Part shown: positions 18,193 through 26,556 of the stretch, piece by piece
Layout: each line of letters opens with the position of its first letter
Numbering within the stretch: the first letter of the stretch is position 1
From: Chloroflexota bacterium
GTDB lineage: Bacteria > Chloroflexota > Dehalococcoidia > SHYB01
Assembly (NCBI GenBank): GCA_016875535.1
Contig: VGPF01000013.1
Location: 1 to 47,778, forward strand
Direction of reading: 5' to 3'
Length of the DNA: 47,778 nt
The notes under the pieces: generated by a model
The model's database searches: none
What the model was told of the DNA's origin: nothing
The model's input: only the letters and a program-made list of their open reading frames with translations
Made by a program: the position numbers and the translations under genes

Positions 18193-19083
18193 ATGAGCTG
18201 GATAAAGACGTTCAGCTTAATCATCGTTCTGACCGTGCTCGTCATCCTCGCCGGCGGCGCCTTCGGCGACATGCAGGGCCGCATCATCGCCGCCATCTTC
18301 GCCGGGCTCATGAACTTCATCGGCTTCTGGTTCAGCGATAAGCTGGCCCTCACGATGGCCGGCGCCAAGCCCGTCACTGAAAAGGACGAGCCGCGCCTCC
18401 ACGCCATGGTCGCCGATGTCGCCCGCATGGCCGGCCTGTCCAAGCCCCGCGTCTACCTCATCAACAACGATTCCCCCAACGCCTTCGCCACCGGCCGCAG
18501 CCCCAGCCATTCCGTCGTCGCCGTCACCACCGGTATCCGCAGCCTCCTCTCGGAAGATGAGCTTCGCGGCGTCATCGCCCATGAGATGGCCCACATCAAG
18601 AACCGCGATATGCTCGTCATGACCACCGTAGCCGTTCTGGCGGGCGTCATCGCCTTCCTCGCCACCATGGCCCAGTGGTCCCTTCTCCTCGGCGGCGGCC
18701 GCCGCGATAGCCGCGAAGGCGGCAACGCCCTCGGCATCGTCGCCCTCATCGCCACCATCATCCTCCTCCCCCTCATGGCCACCCTCATCCGCTTCGCCAT
18801 CTCCCGCACCCGTGAGTACGCCGCCGATGAGACAGGCGCGCGGATCATCAGCAACCCCCACGCACTGGCCGCAGGCCTGGAGAAGCTCGGCAGCTTCACC
18901 AGCCGAAAACCCATGCAGGCCACCGCCGCCAATGAGGCCATGGCCCACATGTACATCGTCAACCCCCTGGGCGCTGCCGAGATGCACGCCAAGGAGACCG
19001 GCGGCGGCATGGTCAACCTCTTCTCCACCCACCCGCCTATCCAGGAGCGCGTCCGACGCCTCCGCGCCATGACCCTGAGCTAA
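18193..19083 (+). CDS. htpX: Zinc metalloprotease HtpX
   Basis: 296 residues, an M48 membrane-embedded protease that degrades damaged membrane proteins. Two N-terminal membrane helices (TFSLIIVLTVLVILAGGAF; IIAAIFAGLMNFIGFWFS) precede the catalytic domain. The zinc motif HEMAH lies in VIAHEMAHIKNRDML and the third ligand region is SRTREYAADETGAR. Two more hydrophobic segments (TTVAVLAGVIAFLATMAQW; ALGIVALIATIILLPLMATL) lie between. The C-terminus FSTHPPIQERVRRLRAM is typical. The gene is followed by a strong terminator. Confidence 0.96.
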   Translation: MSWIKTFSLIIVLTVLVILAGGAFGDMQGRIIAAIFAGLMNFIGFWFSDKLALTMAGAKPVTEKDEPRLHAMVADVARMAGLSKPRVYLINNDSPNAFATGRSPSHSVVAVTTGIRSLLSEDELRGVIAHEMAHIKNRDMLVMTTVAVLAGVIAFLATMAQWSLLLGGGRRDSREGGNALGIVALIATIILLPLMATLIRFAISRTREYAADETGARIISNPHALAAGLEKLGSFTSRKPMQATAANEAMAHMYIVNPLGAAEMHAKETGGGMVNLFSTHPPIQERVRRLRAMTLS

Positions 19084-19106
19084 GCCAGGAAGCACAGCTC
19101 GATTCA

Positions 19107-19140
19107 AGGCCGCCCCGAGTATCGGGGCGGCCTCTTTTTT
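19107..19140 (+). terminator. Rho-independent terminator after htpX
   Basis: A 12-base perfect stem AGGCCGCCCCGA (19107-19118) and its complement (19122-19133) with a GTA loop, followed by a run of six T. Confidence 0.93.
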
Positions 19141-19167
19141 GCCTGAAGCCAGGCGTACCACCCGTGC

Positions 19168-19173
19168 TATAAT
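19168..19173 (+). promoter_or_regulatory. Extended -10 promoter of the tautomerase-SDR cluster
   Basis: TGC followed by TATAAT forms an extended -10 element directly after the htpX terminator. Transcription would start near 19180, giving a 55-base leader before the tautomerase ATG, which has a CAGGAGG ribosome site. Confidence 0.6.
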
Positions 19174-19234
19174 CCGCCCGGCTCCGAACACTGACCCGCC
19201 TGCCGCCCGGCGCGGCATCGCACAGGAGGTCCGT

Positions 19235-19423
19235 ATGCCCATCGTTCGAGTGGAGATGTGGACCGGCCGCACCCAAGAGCAGAAGGCCGAACTCGCCAAG
19301 GAAATCACGAACGCCGTCGCCCGCATCGCCAAGACTTCGCCCGACCACACCATCGTCATCTTCGATGACATAGACAAGTCCAACTGGGCCGAAGGCGGCA
19401 TCCTCGCCTCGGATGGCAAATAA
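19235..19423 (+). CDS. 4-oxalocrotonate tautomerase family protein
   Basis: 62 residues starting MPIVRVEMW, so that removal of Met exposes the catalytic Pro1 used by this superfamily to tautomerise 2-hydroxymuconate-like enols. The start at 19235 is fixed by AGGAGG upstream and by the need for Pro at position 2; the longer frame upstream is spurious. The basic residue near position 11 (Arg12 in GRTQEQK) is also kept. It leads a run of SDR, amidohydrolase and LLM genes, consistent with breakdown of an aromatic or cyclic compound. Confidence 0.9.
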   Translation: MPIVRVEMWTGRTQEQKAELAKEITNAVARIAKTSPDHTIVIFDDIDKSNWAEGGILASDGK

Positions 19424-19438
19424 CCGCACACACCAGCT

Positions 19439-20197
19439 ATGCGCCTCCACGGCAAAACAGCGATCATCACCGGCGCGGCCGATGGCATCGGCCGCGGCAT
19501 CGCCATCAAGTTCGCCAAGGAGGGCGCCGATTCCCTTCTGGTGGACCTGAACAGGGCCGGCGTGGAGGAGACCGCCCGCCTCGCCGGAGCCCACGGCTAT
19601 ACGCCCAAGACCATGGTGGCTGACGTCAGCAATCGCTCGCTCCAGGGGCAGATCATCCAGCGCGCCGTGGACGAATTCGGCGTCCTGGATATCCTCGTCA
19701 ACAATGCAGGCGTTGTCTTCGTCGCCCCCTTCCAAGACTTCCCTGTGGACAAGCTCCACCGCATCATGGAGGTCAACCTCAAGGCGCCGTTCCTCCTCGC
19801 CCAGCACGCTGCGCGCTACTGGATCGCCAATAAGCGCGGCGGGCGCATCGTCAGCACCTCCTCCATCAATGCGGAATCCATTCAGCCCAACTCCGCCGCC
19901 TATGCCGCCTCCAAGGGCGCCATCCGCATGCTCACCAAGGCCATGGCCTTCGATCTCGGCCCCCACAACATCACCTGCAACGCCGTCGGCCCCGGCCATA
20001 CGCGCACCGGCATGACCCGGCCGGGCCTCGCCGCCGACCCGAACCGCGAGCGCTTGAATGCCTCCGTCATCCCCATGCGGCGCATCGGCGAGCCCGAAGA
20101 CATCGCCAACGCCGTCGCCTTCCTCGCCTCGGACGAAGCCTCCTACGTCACCGGGCAGACCATCTATGTGGAAGGAGGGCGCATCATCTGGGCCTAA
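19439..20197 (+). CDS. SDR family oxidoreductase (first of tandem pair)
   Basis: 252 residues, classical short-chain dehydrogenase. NAD(P)-binding TGAADGIGRGIA (Gly-rich, residues about 11-22), NNAG at LDILVNNAGVV, catalytic Ser in IVSTSSINAES, YAASK with Tyr and Lys, and the C-terminal SYVTGQTIYVEGG. An Asp at the end of the second strand (LLVDLN) favours NAD over NADP. The next gene is a close paralogue: the same start (MRLH-K-AIITGAADGIGRG), the same SINAE and ASDEASYVTGQT blocks, evidently a tandem duplication. The substrate is unknown. Confidence 0.93.
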   Translation: MRLHGKTAIITGAADGIGRGIAIKFAKEGADSLLVDLNRAGVEETARLAGAHGYTPKTMVADVSNRSLQGQIIQRAVDEFGVLDILVNNAGVVFVAPFQDFPVDKLHRIMEVNLKAPFLLAQHAARYWIANKRGGRIVSTSSINAESIQPNSAAYAASKGAIRMLTKAMAFDLGPHNITCNAVGPGHTRTGMTRPGLAADPNRERLNASVIPMRRIGEPEDIANAVAFLASDEASYVTGQTIYVEGGRIIWA

Positions 20198-20220
20198 GAC
20201 AGCCCGATGAGCCAAACAGC

Positions 20221-20991
20221 ATGCGCCTCCACAACAAGATCGCCATCATCACCGGCGCTGCCGATGGCATCGGCCGCGGCGCCGCCATCAAGTTCGCCAA
20301 GGAAGGCGCCGATTCCCTCCTGGTGGACCTGAACGAAGCGGGCCTCCGCGAAACAGCCGCCTCCGTCGCCAAACTCGGGCGCAAGGCCACCATCCTCGTG
20401 CAGGACATCACCACGCCCGACGCTGCTGAAAAGATCGTTCAGCGCGCCGTCGCCGATTTCGGCAGGCTGGATATCCTGGTAAACAACGCCGGCGTCTCCA
20501 TGGGCGGCTTCTTCACCGATATCCCCCCGGAAATCCTGGACCGCGTCATCGCCGTCAACCTCATCGCCCCGTTCGTCATCTCCCAGGCCGCCGCCCGCTA
20601 CTGGATCGCCAACAAGATCCACGGGCGCATCGTCAGCACCTCCTCCATCAATGCCGAGACCGTGCAAGGCAACTCCACCGCCTATTGCGCCTCAAAGGGC
20701 GGCGTGCGTATGCTCACCAAGGGCGCCGCCGTGGACCTGGGCCCGCGCCAGATCACCGTCAACGCCGTCGGCCCCGGGCACACCATCACCGGCATGACGC
20801 GCAAACACATGGGCACTCAGTGGGAGCGGGAAGGCATCGAGCGGTCCGCCCTCAAGCGCCTCGGCACGGCCGAAGATATCGCCAACGCCATCGCCTTCCT
20901 CGCCTCGGATGAGGCCTCCTATGTCACCGGCCAGACCCTCTATGTGGAAGGCGGCCGCACCATCCAGCCTCCGCCATACCCCGCAAGCTGA
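20221..20991 (+). CDS. SDR family oxidoreductase (second of tandem pair)
   Basis: 256 residues, with TGAADGIGRGAA for the cofactor, LLVDLN for NAD preference, NNAGVS, STSSINAETVQGN with the catalytic Ser, and YCASK with Tyr and Lys. It is highly similar to the preceding SDR over the whole length, the two differing mainly in the substrate loop after PGHT (MTRKHMGTQWEREGIE here). The 23-base gap and shared direction indicate one operon. The pair may act on stereoisomers or on successive alcohols of one pathway; that is inference. Confidence 0.93.
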   Translation: MRLHNKIAIITGAADGIGRGAAIKFAKEGADSLLVDLNEAGLRETAASVAKLGRKATILVQDITTPDAAEKIVQRAVADFGRLDILVNNAGVSMGGFFTDIPPEILDRVIAVNLIAPFVISQAAARYWIANKIHGRIVSTSSINAETVQGNSTAYCASKGGVRMLTKGAAVDLGPRQITVNAVGPGHTITGMTRKHMGTQWEREGIERSALKRLGTAEDIANAIAFLASDEASYVTGQTLYVEGGRTIQPPPYPAS

Positions 20992-21073
20992 CCCCTCTGC
21001 CTTGCTCCCCTCGCCGCTCTTCCCTATACTCCACCTATTACTGAGCTAGGTATCGTCCCTGCCAGGGGAAAGC

Positions 21074-22216
21074 GTGGCTGAACGCCTCTCTTCTCCCATG
21101 AAAGCCATCTTCAACGGGAGCATAGCCGTGGCGGCAAAACTCAAGCTCATAGACTCTGACGCCCATGTCATCGAGCCCCCGAACTTGTGGACCGACTACA
21201 CGGAGAAGAAGTTCCTCTCTCAAGCCCCTCGCGTCGTCAGCGATGGCGCCGCTGATCGCTGGCTCTGCGAAGGCGTCACCATGCACACCACCCGAGAGCT
21301 CGTCGGCGTCACCCGCGACTTCACGGACCGCCGGAAGACCGGGAAGTACGGCGAAGAGATCGCCCAGAGCGGCTACGTGCCGGAAGCGCGCCTCAAAGCC
21401 ATGGCCAAGGATGGCGTCTGGGCTGAAGTCGTCTATCCCACCGTCGCCCTCCGCCTCTTCATGCTCAAAAGCGCGCCCCTCAAGGCCGCCCTCTTCCGCG
21501 CCTATAACTCGTGGATCGCCGATTTCTGCAAGGCCCGCCCTGACCGACTGAAAGGCCTCGGCTGCCTGGCCATAGAAGATGTGCCTGGGGCCGTTAAGGA
21601 GCTGGAGCGCTGCAAGAGGCTCGGCCTCGTCGGCGGCCTCATCATCCTCGAAGGCCTGGAGCATGAAGACCCCCGCTACTATCCCTTGTGGAACGCCTCC
21701 CAAGAGCTGCACATGCCCATCAGCATGCACGTGGAGACCGGCAACGTCATGTCCACCACCACCCGCGTGGACCTCATCACCTATGCCACCCACATCCAAA
21801 AAACCCTTGCCTCCATGGTCTACAGCGGCCTCTTTGATCGCTTCCCCAACTTCAAGCTCGTCTCCGTGGAGAGCGATGCCGGCTGGGCCGGCTACTTCAT
21901 CGAGCGCATGGACTTCTTCTACAACCTCCACGGCTCGCGGCGCAAGGAGCGCGGCATCCTGTGCGAGCGCCCCCCCAGCGAGATCTTCCACCGGAGCCTT
22001 TACTACACCTTCATTAACGACCTCTCCGGCGTCGCCGCGCGCAACATCGTCGGCGTCAACAACATCCTCTGGTCCAGCGACTTCCCCCACTCGGGCAGCA
22101 CCTGGCCCCACTCCCGGCAGTCCGCCGCCAGGCACGTCGCGGGCATCCCCAAGGCCGATGCCGATAAGATTCTCTGGAAGAACACCGCTAGGCTCTACGG
22201 CTTCAGCATGTCCTAA
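21074..22216 (+). CDS. Amidohydrolase family 2 (TIM-barrel metal-dependent hydrolase/decarboxylase)
   Basis: 380 residues from a GTG with AGGGGAAAG upstream. The metal-binding N-terminal motif is LIDSDAHVIEPPNLW (Asp-x-His), later ligands are in PISMHVETGN and the WSSDFPHSGSTWPHS segment with the conserved Asp. This resembles the ACMSD/gamma-resorcylate decarboxylase branch, which decarboxylates or hydrolyses aromatic and ring-opened acids. Its place after the tautomerase and SDR genes and before an LLM oxidoreductase supports a catabolic role. A TATACT-type -10 lies near 21026, so it may have its own promoter. Confidence 0.88.
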   Translation: MAERLSSPMKAIFNGSIAVAAKLKLIDSDAHVIEPPNLWTDYTEKKFLSQAPRVVSDGAADRWLCEGVTMHTTRELVGVTRDFTDRRKTGKYGEEIAQSGYVPEARLKAMAKDGVWAEVVYPTVALRLFMLKSAPLKAALFRAYNSWIADFCKARPDRLKGLGCLAIEDVPGAVKELERCKRLGLVGGLIILEGLEHEDPRYYPLWNASQELHMPISMHVETGNVMSTTTRVDLITYATHIQKTLASMVYSGLFDRFPNFKLVSVESDAGWAGYFIERMDFFYNLHGSRRKERGILCERPPSEIFHRSLYYTFINDLSGVAARNIVGVNNILWSSDFPHSGSTWPHSRQSAARHVAGIPKADADKILWKNTARLYGFSMS

Positions 22217-22251
22217 CTGCCGGACGAACCCTCTGTAGAAGGAATCTCCCC

Positions 22252-23304
22252 ATGCGTTTCTTTGTCTTCCAACTCATGCAAAGCTCCGGCGCCCACCCGG
22301 ACGCGGAGGTCTACAAACGCGAGCTCGACCTGATGGTGGAGGCCGAACAGCTCGGCTTTGACGCCGTTTGGATCGCGGAGCACCATTTCAACTCCTATTG
22401 GAGCATCACTCCGGAGCCGCTTCTCGTGGCTGCGCACCTGGCCGCCAGGACCTCGCGCATCCGCGTGGGGAGCGCCGCCAACATCGCCGGCATGCCCCAC
22501 CCCGTCCGCATGGCGGAGATGGGCGCCATGCTGGACGTCATCTCCGGCGGCAGGGCCGATATCGGCCTTGCCAAGGGCTTCGGCCCCAGGGAGTTCGCGG
22601 GCTATGGCGTCAGCGTGACGGAGCTGAACGAGCGCTTCCGCGAAGGCGTTGAGATCGCCATCCAGGCCTGGACCCAGCCGGACTTCTCCTACACAGGCAA
22701 GTACTACAGCGTGCCCAAAGTCTCCCTCCGCCCGCGCCCCGTTACCAAGCCCCATCCCAGGGCGTGGATCGCCACCACCGGCAGCGCGGAGACCCTTCGT
22801 CTCGCGGCCCGCTATCGCCTTCCCTTCTACTTCGGCGCGCGCGACCAAGCCCAACTGGAGAAGGTCCGGGGAACCTTCTTCGAGCAGGCGCGCGCCGAAA
22901 ACCTCCCGGACGGCGAGGCCCAGCGTGTCTGGAGTCAGACCGCCGTCATCCAGCACGTCCACCTCTCCCATAGCCGGGACCAGGCCTATGCCGAAGCCTG
23001 GGCCGGTATGCAGGGGACCAAGGCCTCCCTGGGCGCCCTCGGCATCCAGCCCGCCCCCGGCGAGCCCACGGGCCTCGGCCCCGCCTGGTCGGCGCCGCCC
23101 TTTGAGCAGAGCAAAGCCCTGGAGCACTACCTGAACGATGCCATCGCCGGGGAGCCTTCGCGGGGGTTGGAGCGCATCCACCAGTTCAAGGCCATGGGCG
23201 TCCAGAACCTTCTGCTGAGCTTCAGCTTCGGCGGCCTTCCTTATGAGGCCGCTCGACGCTCCATGGAGCTCTTTTCCCGAGAAGTTCTGCCCCGAGTCCG
23301 GTAG
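22252..23304 (+). CDS. LLM-class (luciferase-like) flavin-dependent oxidoreductase
   Basis: 350 residues, a TIM-barrel bacterial-luciferase-like monooxygenase. Seen: QLGFDAVWIAEHHFNSYWSI (the AEHHF motif of alkanal/LuxA-like members), TSRIRVGSAANIAGMPHPVRMAEMGAMLD, and SGGRADIGLAKGFGPREF. The AEHHF signature suggests FMNH2 rather than F420 use, but that is uncertain. Such enzymes hydroxylate or cleave C-S, C-N and aldehyde substrates and are greatly expanded in SAR202-type Chloroflexota. It closes the cluster begun by the 4-OT gene. Confidence 0.9.
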   Translation: MRFFVFQLMQSSGAHPDAEVYKRELDLMVEAEQLGFDAVWIAEHHFNSYWSITPEPLLVAAHLAARTSRIRVGSAANIAGMPHPVRMAEMGAMLDVISGGRADIGLAKGFGPREFAGYGVSVTELNERFREGVEIAIQAWTQPDFSYTGKYYSVPKVSLRPRPVTKPHPRAWIATTGSAETLRLAARYRLPFYFGARDQAQLEKVRGTFFEQARAENLPDGEAQRVWSQTAVIQHVHLSHSRDQAYAEAWAGMQGTKASLGALGIQPAPGEPTGLGPAWSAPPFEQSKALEHYLNDAIAGEPSRGLERIHQFKAMGVQNLLLSFSFGGLPYEAARRSMELFSREVLPRVR

Positions 23305-23430
23305 CGTATTGTGGTACACTTTGCGTGTACACGCATTCGGGAACAGCCCTCTGCCCAGCCGAAATCCACGGGGCGCATGACGCCAAAAGACGCTCGTATT
23401 GCGGGTGCGGCAGATAAGGGGAAACTCATC

Positions 23431-23459
23431 TTGACACCCCTAAACCCTTCTGCTAGATT
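23431..23459 (+). promoter_or_regulatory. tRNA operon promoter
   Basis: TTGACA (23431-23436), 17 bases, then TAGATT (23454-23459) preceded by TGC as an extended -10. The predicted start, near 23466, lies about 17 bases before tRNA-Lys. Confidence 0.8.
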
Positions 23460-23482
23460 GCTCCCCACTTGTGGAAAGATAT

Positions 23483-23557
23483 GGGCCGCTAGCTCAACGG
23501 TAGAGCAAGTGACTCTTAATCACTAGGTTACAGGTTCGAAACCTGTGCGGCTCACCA
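23483..23557 (+). tRNA. tRNA-Lys (anticodon CTT)
   Basis: A complete cloverleaf: 7-base acceptor stem GGGCCGC/GCGGCTC (one G-U pair), D-stem GCTC/GAGC, anticodon stem AGTGA/TCACT with loop CTCTTAA giving anticodon CTT, T-stem ACAGG/CCTGT with loop TTCGAAA, discriminator A and an encoded CCA. Confidence 0.97.
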
Positions 23558-23597
23558 CTCTTTACACCGGTCTCGCCTCTTGCCGCGCCAGGCGCGG

Positions 23598-23682
23598 GGG
23601 GAAGTGTCGGAACTGGCAGACGAGCAAGACTTAGGATCTTGTGCCGCAAGGCGTAGGAGTTCGAGTCTCCTCTTCCCCACCA
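23598..23682 (+). tRNA. tRNA-Leu (anticodon TAG)
   Basis: A class II tRNA with acceptor GGGGAAG/CTTCCCC, anticodon stem CAAGA/TCTTG with loop CTTAGGA (anticodon TAG), a long variable arm TGCCGCAAGGCG typical of tRNA-Leu, T-stem AGGAG/CTCCT with TTCGAGT loop, discriminator A and encoded CCA. It lies 40 bases after tRNA-Lys and probably shares its promoter. Confidence 0.97.
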
Positions 23683-23755
23683 GGTGGCGGACAGCGACTC
23701 GGACGCAGGATCCGTATAGCGGCTGATGGCAATCTTCTCGCGAGAGGGGGCTGGA

Positions 23756-24763
23756 GTGACAACAAACGGCTCGGGAAATCTCCTCCTGGATGTCCAGGAC
23801 CTGCGGACCTATTTCTACACCCACGCGGGCACCGTGAAGGCCGTGGACGGCGTGAGTTGGCAGCTCAACGAAGGTGAAACCCTCGCCCTCGTGGGCGAAA
23901 GCGGCTCGGGCAAAAGCGTCAGCGCCCTGAGCGTCATGCGCCTCATCCCATCGCCGCCGGGAAAGATCGTCAGCGGCAAGATCCTCTTCCAAGGCAAGGA
24001 CCTCCTGAAGTTGGACCAGAAGGGGATCCGGAGCGTTCGCGGTAACAAGATGGCCATGGTCTTCCAGGAGCCCATGACCTCCCTCAACCCCGTCCTCACC
24101 ATCCGCCGCCAGCTCACGGAGACCTTGGAGCTCCACCTGAATATGAGCAAGAAGGCGGCTAAGGACCGGGCCATCGAGCTCCTCGGAATGGTCGGCATTC
24201 CGGACGCCGCCCGCCGCGTTGACGATTACCCCCACCAGTTCAGCGGCGGCATGCGCCAACGCGTCATGATCGCCATCGCCCTGGCCTGCAATCCCAAGCT
24301 CATCATCGCCGACGAGCCCACCACCGCGCTCGACGTGACCATCCAGGCCCAGGTGCTGGAAGTGATCAAGAACCTCTCCGAGCGCTTCAACACCGCCGTC
24401 ATGATCATCACCCACAACCTCGGCATCGTCGCCCGCCACGCCGATCGAGTGAACGTCATGTACGCCGGCCATATCATCGAGACCGCCTCCGCCAAGGACA
24501 CCTACGCCGACCCGGCTCACCCATACACCCTGGGCCTCCTCCAATCCGTCCCCCGCCTGGACGAGCCGCGCAAGCACCGCCTGGTCCCCATCGAAGGCTC
24601 TCCCCCCGATCTCACCAACCTGCCGAAAGGCTGCCCGTTCCGCCCGCGCTGCACCTTCGCCGTTGACCGCTGCGCCGAAGAGAACCCCGCCCTCATGCCC
24701 GTCGGCGATAAGCACTGGGCCGCATGCTGGGTTGATGTAAAAACTAGGAGGCCACGCCCGTGA
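23756..24763 (+). CDS. oppD: Oligopeptide/dipeptide ABC transporter ATP-binding protein (OppD/DppD type)
   Basis: 335 residues from a GTG preceded by GAGAGGGGG; an in-frame ATG at 23726 lacks a ribosome site. Walker [10 protein letters not shown]-loop [11 protein letters not shown], signature FSGGMRQR, Walker [13 protein letters not shown] and H-loop ITHNLG are intact. The C-terminal oligopeptide-transporter domain carries the Cys cluster [19 protein letters not shown], known in this family to bind an iron-sulfur cluster in some members. It powers import with OppF; overlapping GTGA links them. The membrane permeases OppB and OppC are not beside it, so they must be encoded elsewhere. Confidence 0.95.
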   Translation: MTTNGSGNLLLDVQDLRTYFYTHAGTVKAVDGVSWQLNEGETLALVGESGSGKSVSALSVMRLIPSPPGKIVSGKILFQGKDLLKLDQKGIRSVRGNKMAMVFQEPMTSLNPVLTIRRQLTETLELHLNMSKKAAKDRAIELLGMVGIPDAARRVDDYPHQFSGGMRQRVMIAIALACNPKLIIADEPTTALDVTIQAQVLEVIKNLSERFNTAVMIITHNLGIVARHADRVNVMYAGHIIETASAKDTYADPAHPYTLGLLQSVPRLDEPRKHRLVPIEGSPPDLTNLPKGCPFRPRCTFAVDRCAEENPALMPVGDKHWAACWVDVKTRRPRP

Positions 24764-25794
24764 CCACCCAAGCGCCACCCAAGCCGCTTCACGGCGGCGA
24801 TTCCGGGAAGACCAAGCTCGGCGATACGCTCCTTGAGGTGCGCAAACTCAAGATGTATTTCCCCGTCACCCAGGGCATCGTCTTCCAGCGGAAGATCGCG
24901 GACGTCAAGGCCGTGGACGGGATTGATTTCACCATCAAGAAGGGCGAAACCCTGGGCCTGGTGGGCGAAAGCGGCTGCGGCAAGACCACCACCGGCCGCG
25001 CCGTCCTCCAGCTCCATCGCCCCAGCGGCGGAGAGGTCCTCTTTGAGGGCCAAGACCTCACCAAGCTCAATACCAAACAGATGCGCTCCCTCCGCCGCCA
25101 GATGCAGATCATCTTCCAGGACCCCTACGGCTCCCTGAACCCCCGCATGACGGCGGGTGGCATCATCGGCGAGCCGATGGTCATCCACGGCCTGGCCGCC
25201 TCCAAGAAAGAGCGCCTGGACCGCGTGGCCGAGCTGCTCACCACCGTCGGCCTTGCACCCTATATGCGCGATCGCTATCCCCATGAGTTCAGCGGCGGCC
25301 AGCGCCAGCGCATCGGCATCGCCCGCGCCCTCGCCGTCAACCCATCCTTCCTCGTCTGCGATGAGCCGGTCTCCGCCCTCGATGTCTCCATCCAGGCCCA
25401 GGTCATCAACCTCCTGGAGAAGCTCCAGGAAGAGCTCCATCTCACCTATCTCTTCATCGCCCACGACCTCGCCGTCGTCCGCCACATCAGCGACCGCATC
25501 TGCGTCATGTACCTGGGAAAAACGATGGAGCTTGCGACCCGGGAAGAGATCTACGAGAACCCCCTGCATCCCTATACCAAGGCTCTCCTCTCCGCCGTTC
25601 CCATCCCCGATCCGGTGGCCGATTCCAAGCGCGAGCGCATCATCCTTACCGGCGATGTGCCCAGCCCCCTGCGCCCGCCCGCCGGGTGCGTCTTCCACAC
25701 GCGCTGCCCCATCGCCATTGACCAGTGCAAACAGGCCATCCCCGAATGGCGCGAGGCGAGCCCCGGCCACTTCGTCGCCTGCCACCGCGTCTAA
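24760..25794 (+). CDS. oppF: Oligopeptide/dipeptide ABC transporter ATP-binding protein (OppF/DppF type)
   Basis: 344 residues, GTG start overlapping the oppD stop. Walker [11 protein letters not shown]-loop [13 protein letters not shown], signature FSGGQRQR, Walker [14 protein letters not shown]-loop IAHDLAVV. The C-terminal domain has [18 protein letters not shown]. The Gly-Cys-Gly-Lys P-loop and the longer N-terminus ([24 protein letters not shown]) are typical of the F subunit. Together with oppD it forms the nucleotide-binding heterodimer, and it could serve several of the orphan SBPs in this window. Confidence 0.95.
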   Translation: MTTQAPPKPLHGGDSGKTKLGDTLLEVRKLKMYFPVTQGIVFQRKIADVKAVDGIDFTIKKGETLGLVGESGCGKTTTGRAVLQLHRPSGGEVLFEGQDLTKLNTKQMRSLRRQMQIIFQDPYGSLNPRMTAGGIIGEPMVIHGLAASKKERLDRVAELLTTVGLAPYMRDRYPHEFSGGQRQRIGIARALAVNPSFLVCDEPVSALDVSIQAQVINLLEKLQEELHLTYLFIAHDLAVVRHISDRICVMYLGKTMELATREEIYENPLHPYTKALLSAVPIPDPVADSKRERIILTGDVPSPLRPPAGCVFHTRCPIAIDQCKQAIPEWREASPGHFVACHRV

Positions 25795-25816
25795 GCGCGC
25801 AACGGTACGCTCCTTC

Positions 25817-25850
25817 AGAGGCCCCGGTGTGAACCGGGGCCTCTTTGTTT
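25817..25850 (+). terminator. Rho-independent terminator after oppF
   Basis: A 12-base perfect stem AGAGGCCCCGGT (25817-25828) and complement (25833-25844), loop GTGA, then TTGTTT. Confidence 0.9.
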
Positions 25851-25873
25851 GCCCATGGACTCGCTTCCAGTGC

Positions 25874-25903
25874 TTGACACTTCCGACTATCACATGCTAT
25901 ATA
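25874..25903 (+). promoter_or_regulatory. Strong promoter driving the structured intergenic RNA
   Basis: TTGACA at 25874-25879 and TATATA at 25898-25903 with an 18-base spacer; TGC just before the -10 makes it an extended element. It starts directly after the oppF terminator, points right, and no ORF with a ribosome site follows until lepA. Confidence 0.75.
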
Positions 25904-25909
25904 TAGACG

Positions 25910-26314
25910 TGTAAGCCTTCGCCAGGACAGCGAGCCGGGAAGGTGTGACCGCTAAGGCGCGCGGCCGTGCGCCCAACGCAGTCATGCCTTCCCTTTTTCT
26001 TTGTCCGGCGTTGTGCGGGCGGTCGCGGTGCGCCGCGCCTAGGAGGCGTGCCGTTGCAGTCTGAGCAAGGCTTGCGCGAAACGTCGGTGGTAGTAGAGGT
26101 GTCGCGAAGAGCGGTCGGTCGGATAGCGGCGCGATGCGCGTCCCGCCCGTGAGCGGGGCGGGCGAGGAGGCATGACGACTACATACCCGTAGGCTCACCG
26201 CGAGCGTGACCGGCTGACACCAGCGTCGCCGAGGAAGCTCCGAGCGCCAACCCTGCATCCCTACAAACCTCGGAGCAGTGGGCCTGCCCATCCTGTAGCA
26301 GTGGGAACTGCTAC
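25910..26314 (+). ncRNA. Candidate structured noncoding RNA, family unrecognised
   Basis: About 400 bases without a credible ORF but with nested complementary segments. Bases 25920-25930 pair with 26001-26010 (one bulged A). Inside, 25937-25949 pairs with 25981-25993 over 13 bases with two G-U pairs, enclosing GGCGCGC/GTGCGCC. Then 26026-26034 pairs with 26045-26053, again with two G-U pairs. Further on are CCCGCCC/GGGCGGG, GCTG-ACAC-CAGC, GCTCCGAG (26237-26244) with CTCGGAGC (26269-26276), and an 8-base stem with a GGGA tetraloop at 26295-26314. The G-U pairs suggest RNA rather than DNA palindromes. It lacks recognisable RNase P, tmRNA or SRP core sequences. The 3' end is uncertain; no T-run follows 26314. 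Confidence 0.55.
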
Positions 26315-26556
26315 GTTAAACGCTCGCAAATCTCGTCCACGTCCCTCCCCTAGACCGTCCGCACAACGCTTCCCACCGCGACACCTCACCAACCAAAGCG
26401 ACAAGCAACAAAAGACAAAAGGAGGCGAAAAATAAAAGGCAGATCCGCCACAGAAGCATAATGCTGACAACCCTTGGCAAGTCGGGCAAGTGCCTCTAGC
26501 AACCAAGAGTCGGATATGGGGTCTCCGCATCTCCCCCTGTGCTACACTGGAATCCC
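26315..26556. other. Intergenic stretch before lepA
   Basis: Mostly purine/pyrimidine-skewed sequence with an A-rich block near 26400-26435 and no ORF that looks real. A TACACT hexamer at 26543-26548 lies eight bases before the lepA ATG and could be the -10 of a leaderless lepA transcript; no clear -35 was found. It may also carry the unrecognised 3' part of the RNA described upstream. Confidence 0.4.

Noticed and set aside
23312-23330. Hairpin GTACAC-TTTGC-GTGTAC after the LLM gene
   Set aside because: Only six pairs and no T-run, so it was not called a terminator.
25890-26291. Minus-strand 133-codon ORF over the intergenic RNA region
   Set aside because: Low-complexity, Arg/Pro-rich composition without homology-like features; it opposes a strong promoter and covers paired RNA segments. 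Treated as a chance ORF in GC-rich DNA.
26200-26320. RNase P RNA, suggested by GAGGAAGCTCCGAG near 26231
   Set aside because: The conserved block would be GAGGAAAGTCC and the ACAGAA...GCTTA partner is absent on either strand.
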